64,000 bases of DNA, from the NCBI RefSeq assembly GCF_900178005.1, contig NZ_FXBS01000006.1:1459585-1523584 (forward strand), in the 5' to 3' direction. The DNA is from Tuberibacillus sp. Marseille-P3662. GTDB lineage: Bacteria; Bacillota; Bacilli; Bacillales; Sporolactobacillaceae. The notes beneath the pieces were generated by a model. That model did no database searches and was not told the origin of the DNA. It saw only the letters and a program-made list of their open reading frames with translations. Below are positions 35,728 to 45,237 of the stretch, piece by piece; positions within the stretch are counted from its first letter, which is position 1; the number at the start of each line of letters is the position of its first letter. A program made the position numbers and the translations under genes.

Positions 35728-35756
35728 AGAGGGGAAGAAGGGGGAGGAGCCCCTCT
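35728..35756 (+). terminator. Weak hairpin after padR
   Basis: AGAGGGG and CCCCTCT can pair around a 15-nt purine-rich loop, followed by ATTACATTTTC. The remaining sequence to 35819 shows no gene. Confidence 0.4.
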
Positions 35757-35819
35757 ATTACATTTTCATCTTATAAATAGACGGGCTGTCTGCATAGGGA
35801 CAAATCGGTGACATTCCAC

Positions 35820-36521
35820 TTATGAGTCCTTAATATATATGTAACCGCCCTCTTTTCGACCAATAATAAGACTGGATGCGGATCCTAATTTTTCTCTTAG
35901 ACGCTTGACCAACCTTCTAACACTGCTAATTTCTATCTGCCCATCCCATATTTCTTGAGCGATGTCATCCTTGCTCAACACTATTCCCTCATGTTTTATG
36001 AACATATTGAGCAGTTGACTTTCGAGGGTGGTTAGTTGATTGTTCATGTCTTCGGTTCCTACCCACAGCTGCTTCATATTAAAAAAAACATCCAATCCGA
36101 GATAAATCAATTCCGGGTCATCACTTTCAGCTGGCATAAGAACCGAGAATAAGTCATTTTCACGTCTAACATTAGATTGGACCTTAAGCAGTGGGTCAAC
36201 CAATATATCTTTTATACCCATCTTTTTTGCCTTGCTCTTATCCTCATTAGAAGGCGTTGTCTTAATCATAAGATAGACGGAAGAATATCCACGATCGACT
36301 ATTGCTTGGCATAACTGCCAGTCATATTTTGTTGGTATGTCAGTCCCTAAAATAAAATCATCATATTCATAAAACCTGTTGTAGGCTTGATGCAAACAGG
36401 TTTTTGATAAAAGATCAACACTGGCAAATTGGGCAAAGAATCTTAAGGCAACTTCCTTCATATATCCATCGTCCGTACAGAAAAGTATGTTTATCGTATT
36501 AGCTTCCCCATTCCTACACAA
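35820..36521 (-). CDS. Receiver-like/OmpR winged-helix regulator, orphan
   Basis: A 233-residue protein. The C-terminal winged helix (about 145-232, with SQLLNMFIKHEGIVLSKDDI and SVRRLVKRLREKLG) is of the OmpR type. The N-terminal 115 residues look like a receiver fold, but the acidic pocket is poorly kept: an IDILFCTDD-like first strand (NILFCTDDG) and a possible Asp in FILGTD near 60. No kinase is adjacent. It overlaps the upstream methyltransferase by 8 nt, so they are one unit. The start TTG 36521 is uncertain, because GGGGG is unusually close to it. Confidence 0.7.
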   Translation of the reverse strand: MCRNGEANTINILFCTDDGYMKEVALRFFAQFASVDLLSKTCLHQAYNRFYEYDDFILGTDIPTKYDWQLCQAIVDRGYSSVYLMIKTTPSNEDKSKAKKMGIKDILVDPLLKVQSNVRRENDLFSVLMPAESDDPELIYLGLDVFFNMKQLWVGTEDMNNQLTTLESQLLNMFIKHEGIVLSKDDIAQEIWDGQIEISSVRRLVKRLREKLGSASSLIIGRKEGGYIYIKDS

Positions 36522-38013
36522 CCCCCTTTATATAATAAGATGGAAGCTGAATGGTACGCTCGTTCAGCGAATACCGGGCACAGATTTTTTCACCTTTCTC
36601 TAATAAACGTTGAATCAGTTCATTACGAGCCTTCATAGGCATGAATTCTAACTCCTGTTGAAAAAAGCCGACACCATGAATCATAAACTGGACAACCGTT
36701 TGTGGATCAGGGAATACCCACGAGAGATTAACTGTTTGATGACTTATATGCTTCAGACCATACTCTCTAAATAATTGTGTTAAGTCTTCGATCCGATGAA
36801 GATATATCTGCAGCTTCGATTGAGACGTTTTTTGTTCAGATAACAAAAAAATGTCCTCAAACCATTCCCGAAAGAAAGGTTGGTTAAGATCAAATTCTAA
36901 AGGCCCAGCCAGCCCAACAAATCCTTCCGGACGTGCCACTCTAATCATCTCTTTTAAGGCTTGATCATTATCTGTAAAGTGGAAGAATCCCGCTCCAAGT
37001 ACACCGTCAAACTCTTGATCATTAAATGGAATTCTCTCTGCAGAAGCCGCTTCAAAGGTCACATTCTTATGATCGAGCTGATTGAGTTTATCTTCTGCCC
37101 GACTGAGCATTCCCGCTGAAGGATCAGTGGCCGTGAGCCATCCATTTTTCCCGACCTTTTCAGCAAGCTTAGCATCAAAGGTGAGCGAACCGGAACCACA
37201 ACCCAATTCTAGGATATCCATACCTTCTGAGATATCTATATAATCTAGAAACTCTTTTCTGAATTGAATGTCATTCGGAAACATGACATTGGATATATGT
37301 TCCCAATCACTGAGTTGATCAAATTGAGAAATATAAGTCATTTTCATGCGGTGATCAATATACTTTGAATCAACGAGCATTCGATATTCCGTATTCATTC
37401 TATTGCGACCTTTTTGCGTTAACTGTACGCAGCGTTTTTCTTCTACTTCTATGATTTCCAGAAACCCTAAGGCCAGCTCGATAAACAATTCTTTTTCTAA
37501 CGAATGGGATACCCAAGATCGGTGGTTTTTCCCTGCAATAAAATCTTTTTCTGTCATCGTTCCATAATAGGAAATAGCTTGATGGTTTTCAAAACCGACG
37601 ATGACAAGATAACACCATATTAAATCTGCTAATCCATACTTTTTAACAAATGATTTCACATCATTCATGGCCATCTCAGCAATTTCATGATGAATGGCGA
37701 GACGCCCTTCCATATCATAAGAAACATAAATAGCCGTCCCAATAAAAAAATCAAAAATACAAGAATAGACAATATCATCAAAGATAGGGACCGTTCCAAA
37801 AAGCCGGAATCGATCATCTGTCTCCGAATCATTCAAATGCCAGTTGTAATAAAGGTCTAAAATCCCTTTCGTTTCCAGATCGAATGTGTGAATGATTTCG
37901 TCTGGAAAATCATTTTCTATCGCTCCATTAATATGAGGATTGATCATGAGTTTTGCTTCACCAAGTTTATGCAGGCTGACTTTCATATACTCAATGTCAT
38001 CCAAACGATTCAT
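36514..38013 (-). CDS. SAM-dependent methyltransferase with long N-terminal region
   Basis: A 499-residue protein. The C-terminal class I methyltransferase domain (about 255-400) shows motif I DILELGCGSGSLTFD, an acidic motif II in LTATDPSAGML and FDGVLGAGFFHFTD at motif IV. The first 240 residues are unfamiliar; near 200 a winged-helix-like stretch (FLEIIEVEEKRCVQLTQKGRNRM) is seen. ATG 38013 follows GGAGGGG; an upstream in-frame ATG lacks a site. It is coupled to the winged-helix regulator downstream. The substrate (protein, small molecule or RNA) is unknown. Confidence 0.75.
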   Translation of the reverse strand: MNRLDDIEYMKVSLHKLGEAKLMINPHINGAIENDFPDEIIHTFDLETKGILDLYYNWHLNDSETDDRFRLFGTVPIFDDIVYSCIFDFFIGTAIYVSYDMEGRLAIHHEIAEMAMNDVKSFVKKYGLADLIWCYLVIVGFENHQAISYYGTMTEKDFIAGKNHRSWVSHSLEKELFIELALGFLEIIEVEEKRCVQLTQKGRNRMNTEYRMLVDSKYIDHRMKMTYISQFDQLSDWEHISNVMFPNDIQFRKEFLDYIDISEGMDILELGCGSGSLTFDAKLAEKVGKNGWLTATDPSAGMLSRAEDKLNQLDHKNVTFEAASAERIPFNDQEFDGVLGAGFFHFTDNDQALKEMIRVARPEGFVGLAGPLEFDLNQPFFREWFEDIFLLSEQKTSQSKLQIYLHRIEDLTQLFREYGLKHISHQTVNLSWVFPDPQTVVQFMIHGVGFFQQELEFMPMKARNELIQRLLEKGEKICARYSLNERTIQLPSYYIKGVV

Positions 38014-38052
38014 TATAACCCCTCCTAAAGCCTCCATGATTCAAGTCTATTT

Positions 38053-38382
38053 TTAACTTATTGGCGTGCCATTCGGGACTTGGGCATCTGGTTGTAATAG
38101 AACGACATCTGCTTCATCAGGGGTGCCTCCAAGGACAAGCACCTCTGATTTAAAACCCGCGATCCGACGCGATGGAAAATTGACGATTGCGATCACTTGT
38201 CGCCCCTCTAGTTGTTCAGGCGTATACCGCTTCGTGATTTGAGCGCTGGATGATTTCTCGCCGAGGTCCCCAAAATCTATTTGCAATTTGATGGCCGGTT
38301 GACGGGCTTCCAGAAATGGTTCAGCCTTTACAATTGTACCCACGCGCATATCTAGTTTTGAAAAATCATCTATGGTCGCCAT
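38053..38382 (-). CDS. csaA: CsaA, tRNA-binding-domain chaperone-like protein
   Basis: A 109-residue OB-fold protein of the CsaA family, which in B. subtilis has chaperone-like activity towards secreted proteins. Signature segments are DFSKLDMRVGTIVKAEPFLEA near 6-26 and SSAQITKRYTPEQLEGRQVIAIVNFPSRRIAGFKSEVLVLG near 45-85. Full length. It has its own SD (GGGGAGGGGA) and is followed on the strand by the methyltransferase gene 39 nt later. Confidence 0.95.
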   Translation of the reverse strand: MATIDDFSKLDMRVGTIVKAEPFLEARQPAIKLQIDFGDLGEKSSSAQITKRYTPEQLEGRQVIAIVNFPSRRIAGFKSEVLVLGGTPDEADVVLLQPDAQVPNGTPIS

Positions 38383-38424
38383 TTTATCCCCTCCCCCTTA
38401 TTTAACACTCATCGTTTGGCTTCC

Positions 38425-39177
38425 CTAGTGTTTGACCCAGTATTGAGTACAGTCTTGACTGCGATCAATAAAACCGTATTCAATCAAGTATCTTCGAATC
38501 GTAGCAAAGTCACTATAGAAATTCCGAATGACTTCATTAATTTCCTTTTCAGTGTAAGTCTTAGATGCATCAAACTTTTTGAAAATGTACTGTAAAACAA
38601 TGATTTTACGTTTTTCCTTGCTCGGGAACTGTATTAGTTCGCCAGTTTTATCGTCAATATACGTCTTTAAGACTTTTTGTTTTTCTTGTTCAGTAATGGC
38701 AAATCGTTCATCAACCATTGTTGCCCCCCTGTGGATATCAATTAAAGTTTCTTTGTCTTGCGCCTCATCTTTCAGTAAACCCATCATTGCTAAAAACACA
38801 CGTGATTGTTTTTCTTTTTCTTTTAACTTAAAACGGTGGTTACGAATGGTCGATGGGCTGGCTCCAAGTTTTGCTGCAATATCACGATCACTCAAACCCT
38901 CCCGAAAATAAGCAATGAGGGCTTGTTGGTGTTCGGTTAAACTTGTGTATTGTTTATTCATCCCTAAAAAATAGTCAAGCATGGAATCATGCTCATGCTC
39001 AATGTGATGTCTGACTGCCTTCTCTGCATCGTACAACATATCTCCACTGGGATAGATGACACCTTTAATATAAGACTGATTACAGATTAAGCAGTTATAT
39101 GCTTCATGGATGGGGTCATAAACAAATCCTTGCTGTAGTTCTTCGATGGTTGCTTGCCAAAACCGTTTATCATCCAT
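38425..39177 (-). CDS. DUF2087/LuxR-like DNA-binding regulator with N-terminal CxxC...HxxxH
   Basis: A 250-residue cytoplasmic protein. An N-terminal zinc-finger-like segment has CLIC near 29-32 and HHIEHEH near 58-64. A LuxR-like helix-turn-helix follows at about 78-125 (LSDRDIAAKLGASPSTIRNHRFKLKEK), and a C-terminal DUF2087 domain at about 175-250 (IQFPSKEKRKIIVL, then FYSDFATIRRYLIEYGFIDR). DUF2087 is common in Bacillus regulators; its ligand is unknown. ATG 39177 has GAGGTGTG upstream. Confidence 0.85.
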   Translation of the reverse strand: MDDKRFWQATIEELQQGFVYDPIHEAYNCLICNQSYIKGVIYPSGDMLYDAEKAVRHHIEHEHDSMLDYFLGMNKQYTSLTEHQQALIAYFREGLSDRDIAAKLGASPSTIRNHRFKLKEKEKQSRVFLAMMGLLKDEAQDKETLIDIHRGATMVDERFAITEQEKQKVLKTYIDDKTGELIQFPSKEKRKIIVLQYIFKKFDASKTYTEKEINEVIRNFYSDFATIRRYLIEYGFIDRSQDCTQYWVKH

Positions 39178-39398
39178 AACCAAACACACCTCAAATATGT
39201 TTATCATTTTATAAACATTATATTAATATGTCTACAAATAGTCAACACCCGTATTTGAGTCAATATTACGTCATTCATTCTTAGCCAAATTGATGGGTGA
39301 TTTTGATTGACAACTTCTATTATATTTAATAATTTCTATATGAACTAAATAAAATATTTTCATCATAATCATTAGATTGATTATAAAGGAGACAACAC

Positions 39399-40055
39399 AT
39401 GGATGTTTCAAAAACCGCCCTTGTCCTGATTGATTTACAAAAGGAAAGTGATTTTGGTATAGAGGGGGCCAGCCAAGCTATTAATCATTCAAAATATCTG
39501 ATTCAAACATGCCGGGATATCGGTATACCGATCATTTATACACGCCAACTCAACCGATCTAACCAGATAGGTTTATCCAATGGCGAGCCAATTAAAGATG
39601 ACGGCACGCCCGTTTATTATTCGACGGATACAACGAATGTTGAGATATTTGATGAAATTGCTCCAGAGGGTCATGATATTGTGATTGACAAATACCGTTG
39701 GAGTGGTTTCTTTCAAACCCCTCTAGACTCGACATTAAAAAGTATGGGGATCAAGCATGTCATTATGGGAGGATTCGTTACAGACGGGTGTTTGATGACC
39801 TCTGTCTTTGACGCTTATTTCCGTGACTATCAAGTGAATCTCGTCAAAGATATTTGTGCGACATCCAATGAAGGGGCACACATGGCCTCCATCATGATTA
39901 TGGCCAATTGGATTTATGACATGACGATTTATCAGTCTTCTGAACTTATCAAAAAACTGAGAGGTGAGGATTATCGGGTATGGGAATCGCCAGGACCTGA
40001 TTCATTACAATTCACACCTGAAAATATGCGCGACGTTTTTCATACCACTGATTGA
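39399..40055 (+). CDS. Isochorismatase-family cysteine hydrolase
   Basis: A 218-residue cytoplasmic hydrolase. The catalytic triad candidates are Asp12 (LVLIDLQ), a Lys in DKYRWSGF near 106 and Cys in FVTDGCLMTS near 134, with the conserved cis-peptide region before the Cys. Relatives hydrolyse isochorismate, nicotinamide or N-carbamoyl compounds; the substrate here cannot be told. AAAGGAGAC precedes the ATG. It is divergent from the DUF2087 regulator, which could control it. Confidence 0.87.
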   Translation: MDVSKTALVLIDLQKESDFGIEGASQAINHSKYLIQTCRDIGIPIIYTRQLNRSNQIGLSNGEPIKDDGTPVYYSTDTTNVEIFDEIAPEGHDIVIDKYRWSGFFQTPLDSTLKSMGIKHVIMGGFVTDGCLMTSVFDAYFRDYQVNLVKDICATSNEGAHMASIMIMANWIYDMTIYQSSELIKKLRGEDYRVWESPGPDSLQFTPENMRDVFHTTD

Positions 40056-40063
40056 AACAAAAT

Positions 40064-40190
40064 GAGGACAAAAGTATATAGTCACAGAATCATCCGAACT
40101 TGTTGATTAATCAGTTCGGATGATGTGTTGAAAGGAGTCATTCCTGTCATCGCTTCGTCAAAATCCTTCGCTTTCCACAGGAGTCTAAGT
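40064..40190. repeat. Truncated second copy of the GAGGCTGG-type element
   Basis: The reverse complement of this stretch runs GCGAAGGATTTTGACGAAGC, then the hairpin ATCCGAACTGATTAATCAACAAGTTCGGAT, then TATATACTTTTGTCCTCATTTT. It matches the right half of the 2328-3005 element nearly base for base (GCGAAGGATTTTGACGATGC; ATCCGAACTGATTATTAAACAAGTTCGGAT). The left half is missing, and the orientation is opposite. Confidence 0.7.
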
Positions 40191-40212
40191 CTGTATATAA
40201 TCTCGCAGTATC

Positions 40213-41346
40213 CTATGGTTGTAGCACGACTTTGACACTGTCCTCTTGTCTCTTATTAAAAATATCGTATCCGTGACTGGCCTCATCTAACGACAACTTG
40301 TGCGTCACGATGCCCTTCGGATCAAATTCATTGTTTTTAATCATATTATATATTTTGGGCATATAGTGGACGACTGGGGCCTGCCCCATCTTAAGTGTCA
40401 CGTTTCTTGCGAAAAATGGTCCTAATGGGAAAAAGTTATACAGACTGCCATACACACCCGTTAGGTGCACAGTGCCAAACTTGCGCACGGCTTTGGTTGC
40501 GATTTGGATCGCACCAAGTGTACCTCCTTGAAGTTTCAAGTTTTGTTCAACGGTTTCCAGCGGTGATTTTTTACCATCCATACCGACGCAGTCAATCACT
40601 TGGTCGGCGCCGCCTTTAGTGATTTCCTTAATATGCTCACCCATGTCCATATACTGATCAAAATTGAACGCTTCGACGTTATTCATAGCTTTGGCTTTTT
40701 GCAACCGGTATTCATAATGATCAACAGCGATGACCCGTTCCGCGCCCTTCGTCCAAGCGAACTTCTGGGCCATTAACCCAATTGGGCCGCAACCGAGAAC
40801 GACAACGGTATCCCCTTCTTTGACCCCTGCATGGTCAACACTCCAATAGGCGGTCGGTAGCACATCCGAAAGAAACAGCAAGTCGTCATCTTCCATACCA
40901 CTGTCCTGCGGCACCACAAATGGTGTGAAATTGCCGTATGGAACGCGGAGATATTCGGCCTGTCCGCCCGGAAAGTCACCATATTTTTCTGAATATCCGA
41001 AATAACCACCAGAATCATAATGCGGATTACTATGATCACACTGGCTTTCCATCCCATGGTTACAGTAAAAACAAGAACCGCATGCAACATTGAATGGAAT
41101 GACAACGCGGTCTCCCTTCTTCACTCTTTTAACATCTGGTCCTACCTCTTCAACGATGCCCATGGGTTCGTGGCCGATAATATAACCCTTCGGCAGCGGA
41201 AAATTCCCTAAATAGAGATGCAGATCCGATCCACAAATCGCAGTACTCGAAATACGAACAATGATATCTTCATTATCCTGAATATCGGGATTGGCAACCT
41301 TCTTAACTTGAATGTCTCTTTTCCCTTGATACGTGACGGCTTTCAT
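40213..41346 (-). CDS. adhB: Zinc-dependent alcohol dehydrogenase (AdhB type)
   Basis: A 377-residue medium-chain dehydrogenase of the glutathione-independent formaldehyde-dehydrogenase-like group, matching B. subtilis AdhB in length. Catalytic zinc ligands are Cys38 (TAICGSDLH) and the His of GHEPMG. The structural-zinc quartet is [15 protein letters not shown] near 89-103, and the NAD motif [12 protein letters not shown] lies near 183. AGGAGGTTCG precedes the ATG. The substrate is an unidentified alcohol or aldehyde. Monocistronic. Confidence 0.9.
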   Translation of the reverse strand: MKAVTYQGKRDIQVKKVANPDIQDNEDIIVRISSTAICGSDLHLYLGNFPLPKGYIIGHEPMGIVEEVGPDVKRVKKGDRVVIPFNVACGSCFYCNHGMESQCDHSNPHYDSGGYFGYSEKYGDFPGGQAEYLRVPYGNFTPFVVPQDSGMEDDDLLFLSDVLPTAYWSVDHAGVKEGDTVVVLGCGPIGLMAQKFAWTKGAERVIAVDHYEYRLQKAKAMNNVEAFNFDQYMDMGEHIKEITKGGADQVIDCVGMDGKKSPLETVEQNLKLQGGTLGAIQIATKAVRKFGTVHLTGVYGSLYNFFPLGPFFARNVTLKMGQAPVVHYMPKIYNMIKNNEFDPKGIVTHKLSLDEASHGYDIFNKRQEDSVKVVLQP

Positions 41347-41431
41347 ATGCGAACCTCCTAGTCGATACTACTAAAAGGTTAATCATTGTCCAATGAAAAT
41401 ATACGCCACCAAATAGAATATCTAATGTTGA

Positions 41432-42160
41432 TCAAATCGTTTTTCTACGAAAATAAACCAGTCCCCCAATTAAGAACACTAAAAAGCTCCCGCCAATAGT
41501 GACGACCAGTGTTTCAACAGGGACATAAAAAGCACCATAGGTCCCTTCCGTTTGCGGCATCATCGTTAAGAACGGCTGCGCCCACGGATACCAGGGACCG
41601 AAATCTTCAGAGTTTGCAATCAACATATTTGGCAAGGTCAAGATAACATTTAAAGCTAAGGGGGCCGCAAAACTCGCCCATGCTGTCGATACCCATAGTT
41701 GTAACGCAGCCAACGGCAGACAGGCTAACCAACCGCCAAGGATACTTTTCAGCGCCATATCTATAGGAAAGGGATCCGTATACCCTTGAGTCCACCCGAT
41801 GTCTAACCAGCCAAGCAAAAATAGGAACTGCGTGATTACCAGTATTGACGCAACAATTACCCCTTTTGAAAGATAAATTTTCCATCTAGGGGCGGGTAGA
41901 GCCACTAATTGCTTCCATCCACCGTTCTGATGTTCGTACCGACAGACGAACGCCGATAAAACCCCAGTTAATAATGGTAGAAATAGAACAGCGTGAAGTT
42001 GAATCATCATAGACATCGGATTGAGCCAAGCATTGTTAGCCATATCCATATGACTCGTAAAACCTATAAGTGTTGCCAAAGCTGGACTAATAAACGCAAG
42101 TAATCCTATTTTCGATTTCCTTAATTTTATACCTTCAGATCGCAGTAAATTCCATAGCAT
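41432..42160 (-). CDS. ABC-2-type permease, LanG/LanE-like
   Basis: A 242-residue six-helix permease, third gene of an ATPase-permease-permease set. It contains the ABC-2 segment RYEHQNGGWKQLVALPAPRWKIYLSK near 70-95, seen also in its neighbour and typical of lantibiotic-immunity (NisEG/SpaEG) and bacitracin-resistance permeases. It starts 1 nt after the preceding stop. It probably exports or repels a membrane-active peptide. Confidence 0.83.
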   Translation of the reverse strand: MLWNLLRSEGIKLRKSKIGLLAFISPALATLIGFTSHMDMANNAWLNPMSMMIQLHAVLFLPLLTGVLSAFVCRYEHQNGGWKQLVALPAPRWKIYLSKGVIVASILVITQFLFLLGWLDIGWTQGYTDPFPIDMALKSILGGWLACLPLAALQLWVSTAWASFAAPLALNVILTLPNMLIANSEDFGPWYPWAQPFLTMMPQTEGTYGAFYVPVETLVVTIGGSFLVFLIGGLVYFRRKTI

Positions 42161-42161
42161 G

Positions 42162-42869
42162 TTATGTCACATCCCGTTTTGTAAAATCAATCATGCCAAT
42201 CAAGAAAATGATTATGCCCGTCATACCGCCAATGATTGCGTACCATGCGACAGCGTGTTCACTTTGGAGCAGCGGCCATTTCCAGAGTACCCAATCAGGC
42301 ATATCGGCTGTATACATAGAAAAAATCGCTCCCAAAATCCCAATAGATAGCGCAAGCGCTTGATTCTTGAACGTAATGGCTAACCATAGTTGAAAGGCTA
42401 ATAGCGGCAGTGCAGCCAATAGTGGCATGAAACTCATTTTTAGAAGATCAATCACCGAGAATGTCCAACCGAAGTCTAAAATGATGCCTAAGATGATTGA
42501 TCCCAAAAATAACAATAGGCAAGAAACCAGTAACATCAGGACTGTCACAAAAAATTTTGCACCATAAATGACTGATCTTTGAACCGGAAGGGCTAATAAC
42601 TGCTTCCATGAATTTTGGTGGTGTTCAATGTTCGCGATCATGGACGTGACAATAGCGATACCGAGTAAAAGCGTAACTGGAACAAGGTTCTGGATATTAC
42701 CGATTAATCCTTGCCAATCGTTGCTGTATAGATTTAACAAATAGTCATAGCGAAGACCGTAATTAACGCCTTGTAAAGCTATGACACCAAATGGACCAAG
42801 AAAGATCAAGAACCAGATCCATTTCCGTTTCATCTTCAGCATGTCAGCTTGGAACATGCGCAGCATCAT
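42162..42869 (-). CDS. ABC-2-type permease, LanE/LanG-like
   Basis: A 235-residue six-helix permease paralogous to its neighbour, with the shared motif NIEHHQNSWKQLLALPVQRSVIYGAK near 72-97. Its ATG lies in an ATGA overlap with the ATPase stop, so expression is coupled. Heteromeric permease pairs of this type form LanFEG immunity exporters. Confidence 0.83.
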   Translation of the reverse strand: MMLRMFQADMLKMKRKWIWFLIFLGPFGVIALQGVNYGLRYDYLLNLYSNDWQGLIGNIQNLVPVTLLLGIAIVTSMIANIEHHQNSWKQLLALPVQRSVIYGAKFFVTVLMLLVSCLLLFLGSIILGIILDFGWTFSVIDLLKMSFMPLLAALPLLAFQLWLAITFKNQALALSIGILGAIFSMYTADMPDWVLWKWPLLQSEHAVAWYAIIGGMTGIIIFLIGMIDFTKRDVT

Positions 42870-43780
42870 AGACTGTTCGCCTCCTTTGTAATATCAAGGA
42901 AGATATCTTCAAGCGACATTTTTTGTTCTTCAACACGGTAGATCGAAAATTGTTTGGCCGCCAAATGCGAAACAATTTGAGCGACTAATTGATCATCAGT
43001 CGAATCCAATAAGACTCGCCCGTCTTCATAGTCAGCTGTATAGCCTTGGGATAATAATGACTGCCATGCTTTCTCACCATGATCGACAGCAAGGGATATT
43101 TGACTGGACGCCTTTTTGCGAAGAACATCAATCGAATCTTGGAATATCAGCGATCCGTTCGTGATAATGCCAACCTTAGTCGCCATATGATCGATTTCAC
43201 TCAGTAAATGACTAGATACAATAACAGATATACCGAACTGCTCGGGCATACGTTTAATCAGTTCACGGATTTCTTGAATACCTGATGGATCAAGCCCATT
43301 GGTCGGTTCATCCAAAATCAACAATTCGGGATTCCCAAGCAAGGATGCTGCAATCCCAAGCCGCTGCTTCATGCCTAAAGAAAAGCCTTTGACAGGACGA
43401 TTGGCGTCCTTTGATAAACGGACGATCTTTAATACCTCATCGATTCTTGACTTTGGAACGCCATATATCTGTCTTAAAGCTTCTAAATTCTCTTTCGCTG
43501 TCAGATGACCATAATAGGATGGCGATTCAACTAATGATCCCACTTGACCTAAAATATTAACTTTCTCCTCTTTTAAATCTTGACCAAAGATATGGATGGA
43601 ACCTGATGATGGACGCATGAGTCCTAATAACATCCGGATCGTCGTTGTTTTCCCAGCACCATTCGGACCAAGAAAACCATAAATTTCACCCTTTTCTATT
43701 TCAAGATTGACGTTATTCACGGCCCGTTGTCCGCCTAATTTTTTCGTTAATTGATTCGTTCTGACAATCCATTCACTCAC
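42866..43780 (-). CDS. LanF/BcrA-type ABC ATPase with E-loop
   Basis: A 304-residue ATPase. Walker A GPNGAGKTT is near 38, the signature FSLGMKQRLG near 130 and Walker B LLILDEPTNGLDP near 152. In place of the usual glutamine the Q-loop reads SLVESPSYY, the E-loop diagnostic of lantibiotic self-protection (LanF) and related ATPases. GTG 43780 has GAGG 8 nt upstream. It is the first gene of the exporter operon, separated from the two-component genes by a terminator, so it has its own promoter. Confidence 0.88.
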   Translation of the reverse strand: MSEWIVRTNQLTKKLGGQRAVNNVNLEIEKGEIYGFLGPNGAGKTTTIRMLLGLMRPSSGSIHIFGQDLKEEKVNILGQVGSLVESPSYYGHLTAKENLEALRQIYGVPKSRIDEVLKIVRLSKDANRPVKGFSLGMKQRLGIAASLLGNPELLILDEPTNGLDPSGIQEIRELIKRMPEQFGISVIVSSHLLSEIDHMATKVGIITNGSLIFQDSIDVLRKKASSQISLAVDHGEKAWQSLLSQGYTADYEDGRVLLDSTDDQLVAQIVSHLAAKQFSIYRVEEQKMSLEDIFLDITKEANSL

Positions 43781-43851
43781 TCTTATCACCTCATCTTCAA
43801 TCCTAACGAGCGGAGGTTAAATATAAGGTAAGGTGACGTTTAAATTTTGTT

Positions 43852-43888
43852 TAAAAAAACAGCCTCTGAACGTTACTCAGAGGCTGCC
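43852..43888 (-). terminator. Terminator after the exporter-linked histidine kinase
   Basis: On the minus strand AGCCTCTGA and TCAGAGGCT form a 9-bp stem followed by GTTTTTTT. It overlaps the kinase stop codon and divides the regulator and exporter transcripts. Confidence 0.85.
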
Positions 43889-45237
43889 CGTTTTGATAGT
43901 GTCATTGTCGTGCCATTTTCGTCCGACTCAATGGTCCAAGTTAATCCCATTTCTTTAAGCATAAGCGAAACAATTGAAAGTCCGATGCCCACACCTTCTT
44001 CATCAGATTCATTACTGAGGCCTGTCCCCTTGTCTTCAATAACCAGCTGCAGTCCATCCTGAGTTTCTTTGGCTTGAAGGCCAAGGTACTTCCCATCAGA
44101 AGCATGTCGGAGAATATTTTGCAAAAGATTGTCCAAGATTCGCTCGAGCCATTGTGGATCAGCATACCAGTGAATTGCGTTCTCGGGCAGGTTAACATTA
44201 ACCTCTACGCCTTCATTCTCAAAGACGGGATACCAAGTCGCAATAGCTGAGCGGACAATACGAATGACATCAACATTTTCGGGATGATAGGGATATTTTC
44301 CGGCGGAAAGCAGCGTATAGGACAGTAAATTGTCGATTAACTGTCCTAAATAACTGATTTTATGATCGATCAAATCGAGTGATTCATGAGCTTCATCCGA
44401 TATATCTTCTTTTTTCAAAGCATAAGCATGACCACGAATCGTCGTTAACGGTGTCCTCAAGTCATGAGATAAATTAGCGATCAGCTGGCGGCGCAATTGT
44501 TCTTCTTCTTGCTCCCTAGCCCGACTATCTTCTAACTCATCCGTCATCCGATTGAAGGAGGCCTCCAGATCTCCGATTTCGTCTTTTTTGTAAATGGTCA
44601 CATGCTCTGGAATGCCGTTCTCTTTCCGCTTGTCCATCGCTTGTTTGAGATGAAGCAGACGTTTCCGTATCCGGTTAAAGAATAGCCAAGATAAAAAGAT
44701 AAATACAATCAGAACAACCGCAAAACTAGCCAAAAACACATACTGAAGGTTATGTGGTGAATCATTAAGAAACCGGCGCGGCAGTTGAAATACCACAAAG
44801 CCGTTGTCAGACTTTCCTCCTATAAAGGCAACGATCGTAAAGGGATCAGCATCATAACCCCTGCTGCCTTTCATAAAATCAGCCATATATGATGCCGACC
44901 AGTGATCCGGGATAGCCTTTTGCTTTGGCAGTTGTAATTGCGTATCACCACCCGAATTCACCCAGAATATCGATGCATCGGCATACTTATCTTTAAGCTC
45001 GTGTAACCTTTGATTAATCTGTCTAGACGTGGCTCCTGATAGTTTCTCCGCTTCCTGATGCCACATGTCTTCGAGTTCATTGCCATTCGGATAATCTTCC
45101 TCTTTTTGTACTTCATTCGCCGCCCAAATTGGAGAGTAAGCGATGAACGAGATCAACGGATAGGCAAATGGAATAAGAAAAACAGCGATACAAATGATGA
45201 ATAAATACTTGGCTAACAACGATTTTCTAAATTTCAT
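43873..45237 (-). CDS. Sensor histidine kinase linked to the LanFEG-like exporter
   Basis: A 454-residue membrane kinase. TM1 is at about 8-32, an extracellular sensor of about 130 residues follows, TM2 is at about 168-190 and a HAMP domain follows. The phosphoacceptor lies in ANLSHDLRTPLTTIRGHA near 253-270, the N-box in LERILDNLLQNILRHA near 356 and the G-boxes in EDKGTGL and GVGIGLSIV. Start ATG overlaps the response-regulator stop by 4 nt. The extracellular domain differs from BceS, so it probably senses a ligand directly. Confidence 0.9.
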   Translation of the reverse strand: MKFRKSLLAKYLFIICIAVFLIPFAYPLISFIAYSPIWAANEVQKEEDYPNGNELEDMWHQEAEKLSGATSRQINQRLHELKDKYADASIFWVNSGGDTQLQLPKQKAIPDHWSASYMADFMKGSRGYDADPFTIVAFIGGKSDNGFVVFQLPRRFLNDSPHNLQYVFLASFAVVLIVFIFLSWLFFNRIRKRLLHLKQAMDKRKENGIPEHVTIYKKDEIGDLEASFNRMTDELEDSRAREQEEEQLRRQLIANLSHDLRTPLTTIRGHAYALKKEDISDEAHESLDLIDHKISYLGQLIDNLLSYTLLSAGKYPYHPENVDVIRIVRSAIATWYPVFENEGVEVNVNLPENAIHWYADPQWLERILDNLLQNILRHASDGKYLGLQAKETQDGLQLVIEDKGTGLSNESDEEGVGIGLSIVSLMLKEMGLTWTIESDENGTTMTLSKRAASE

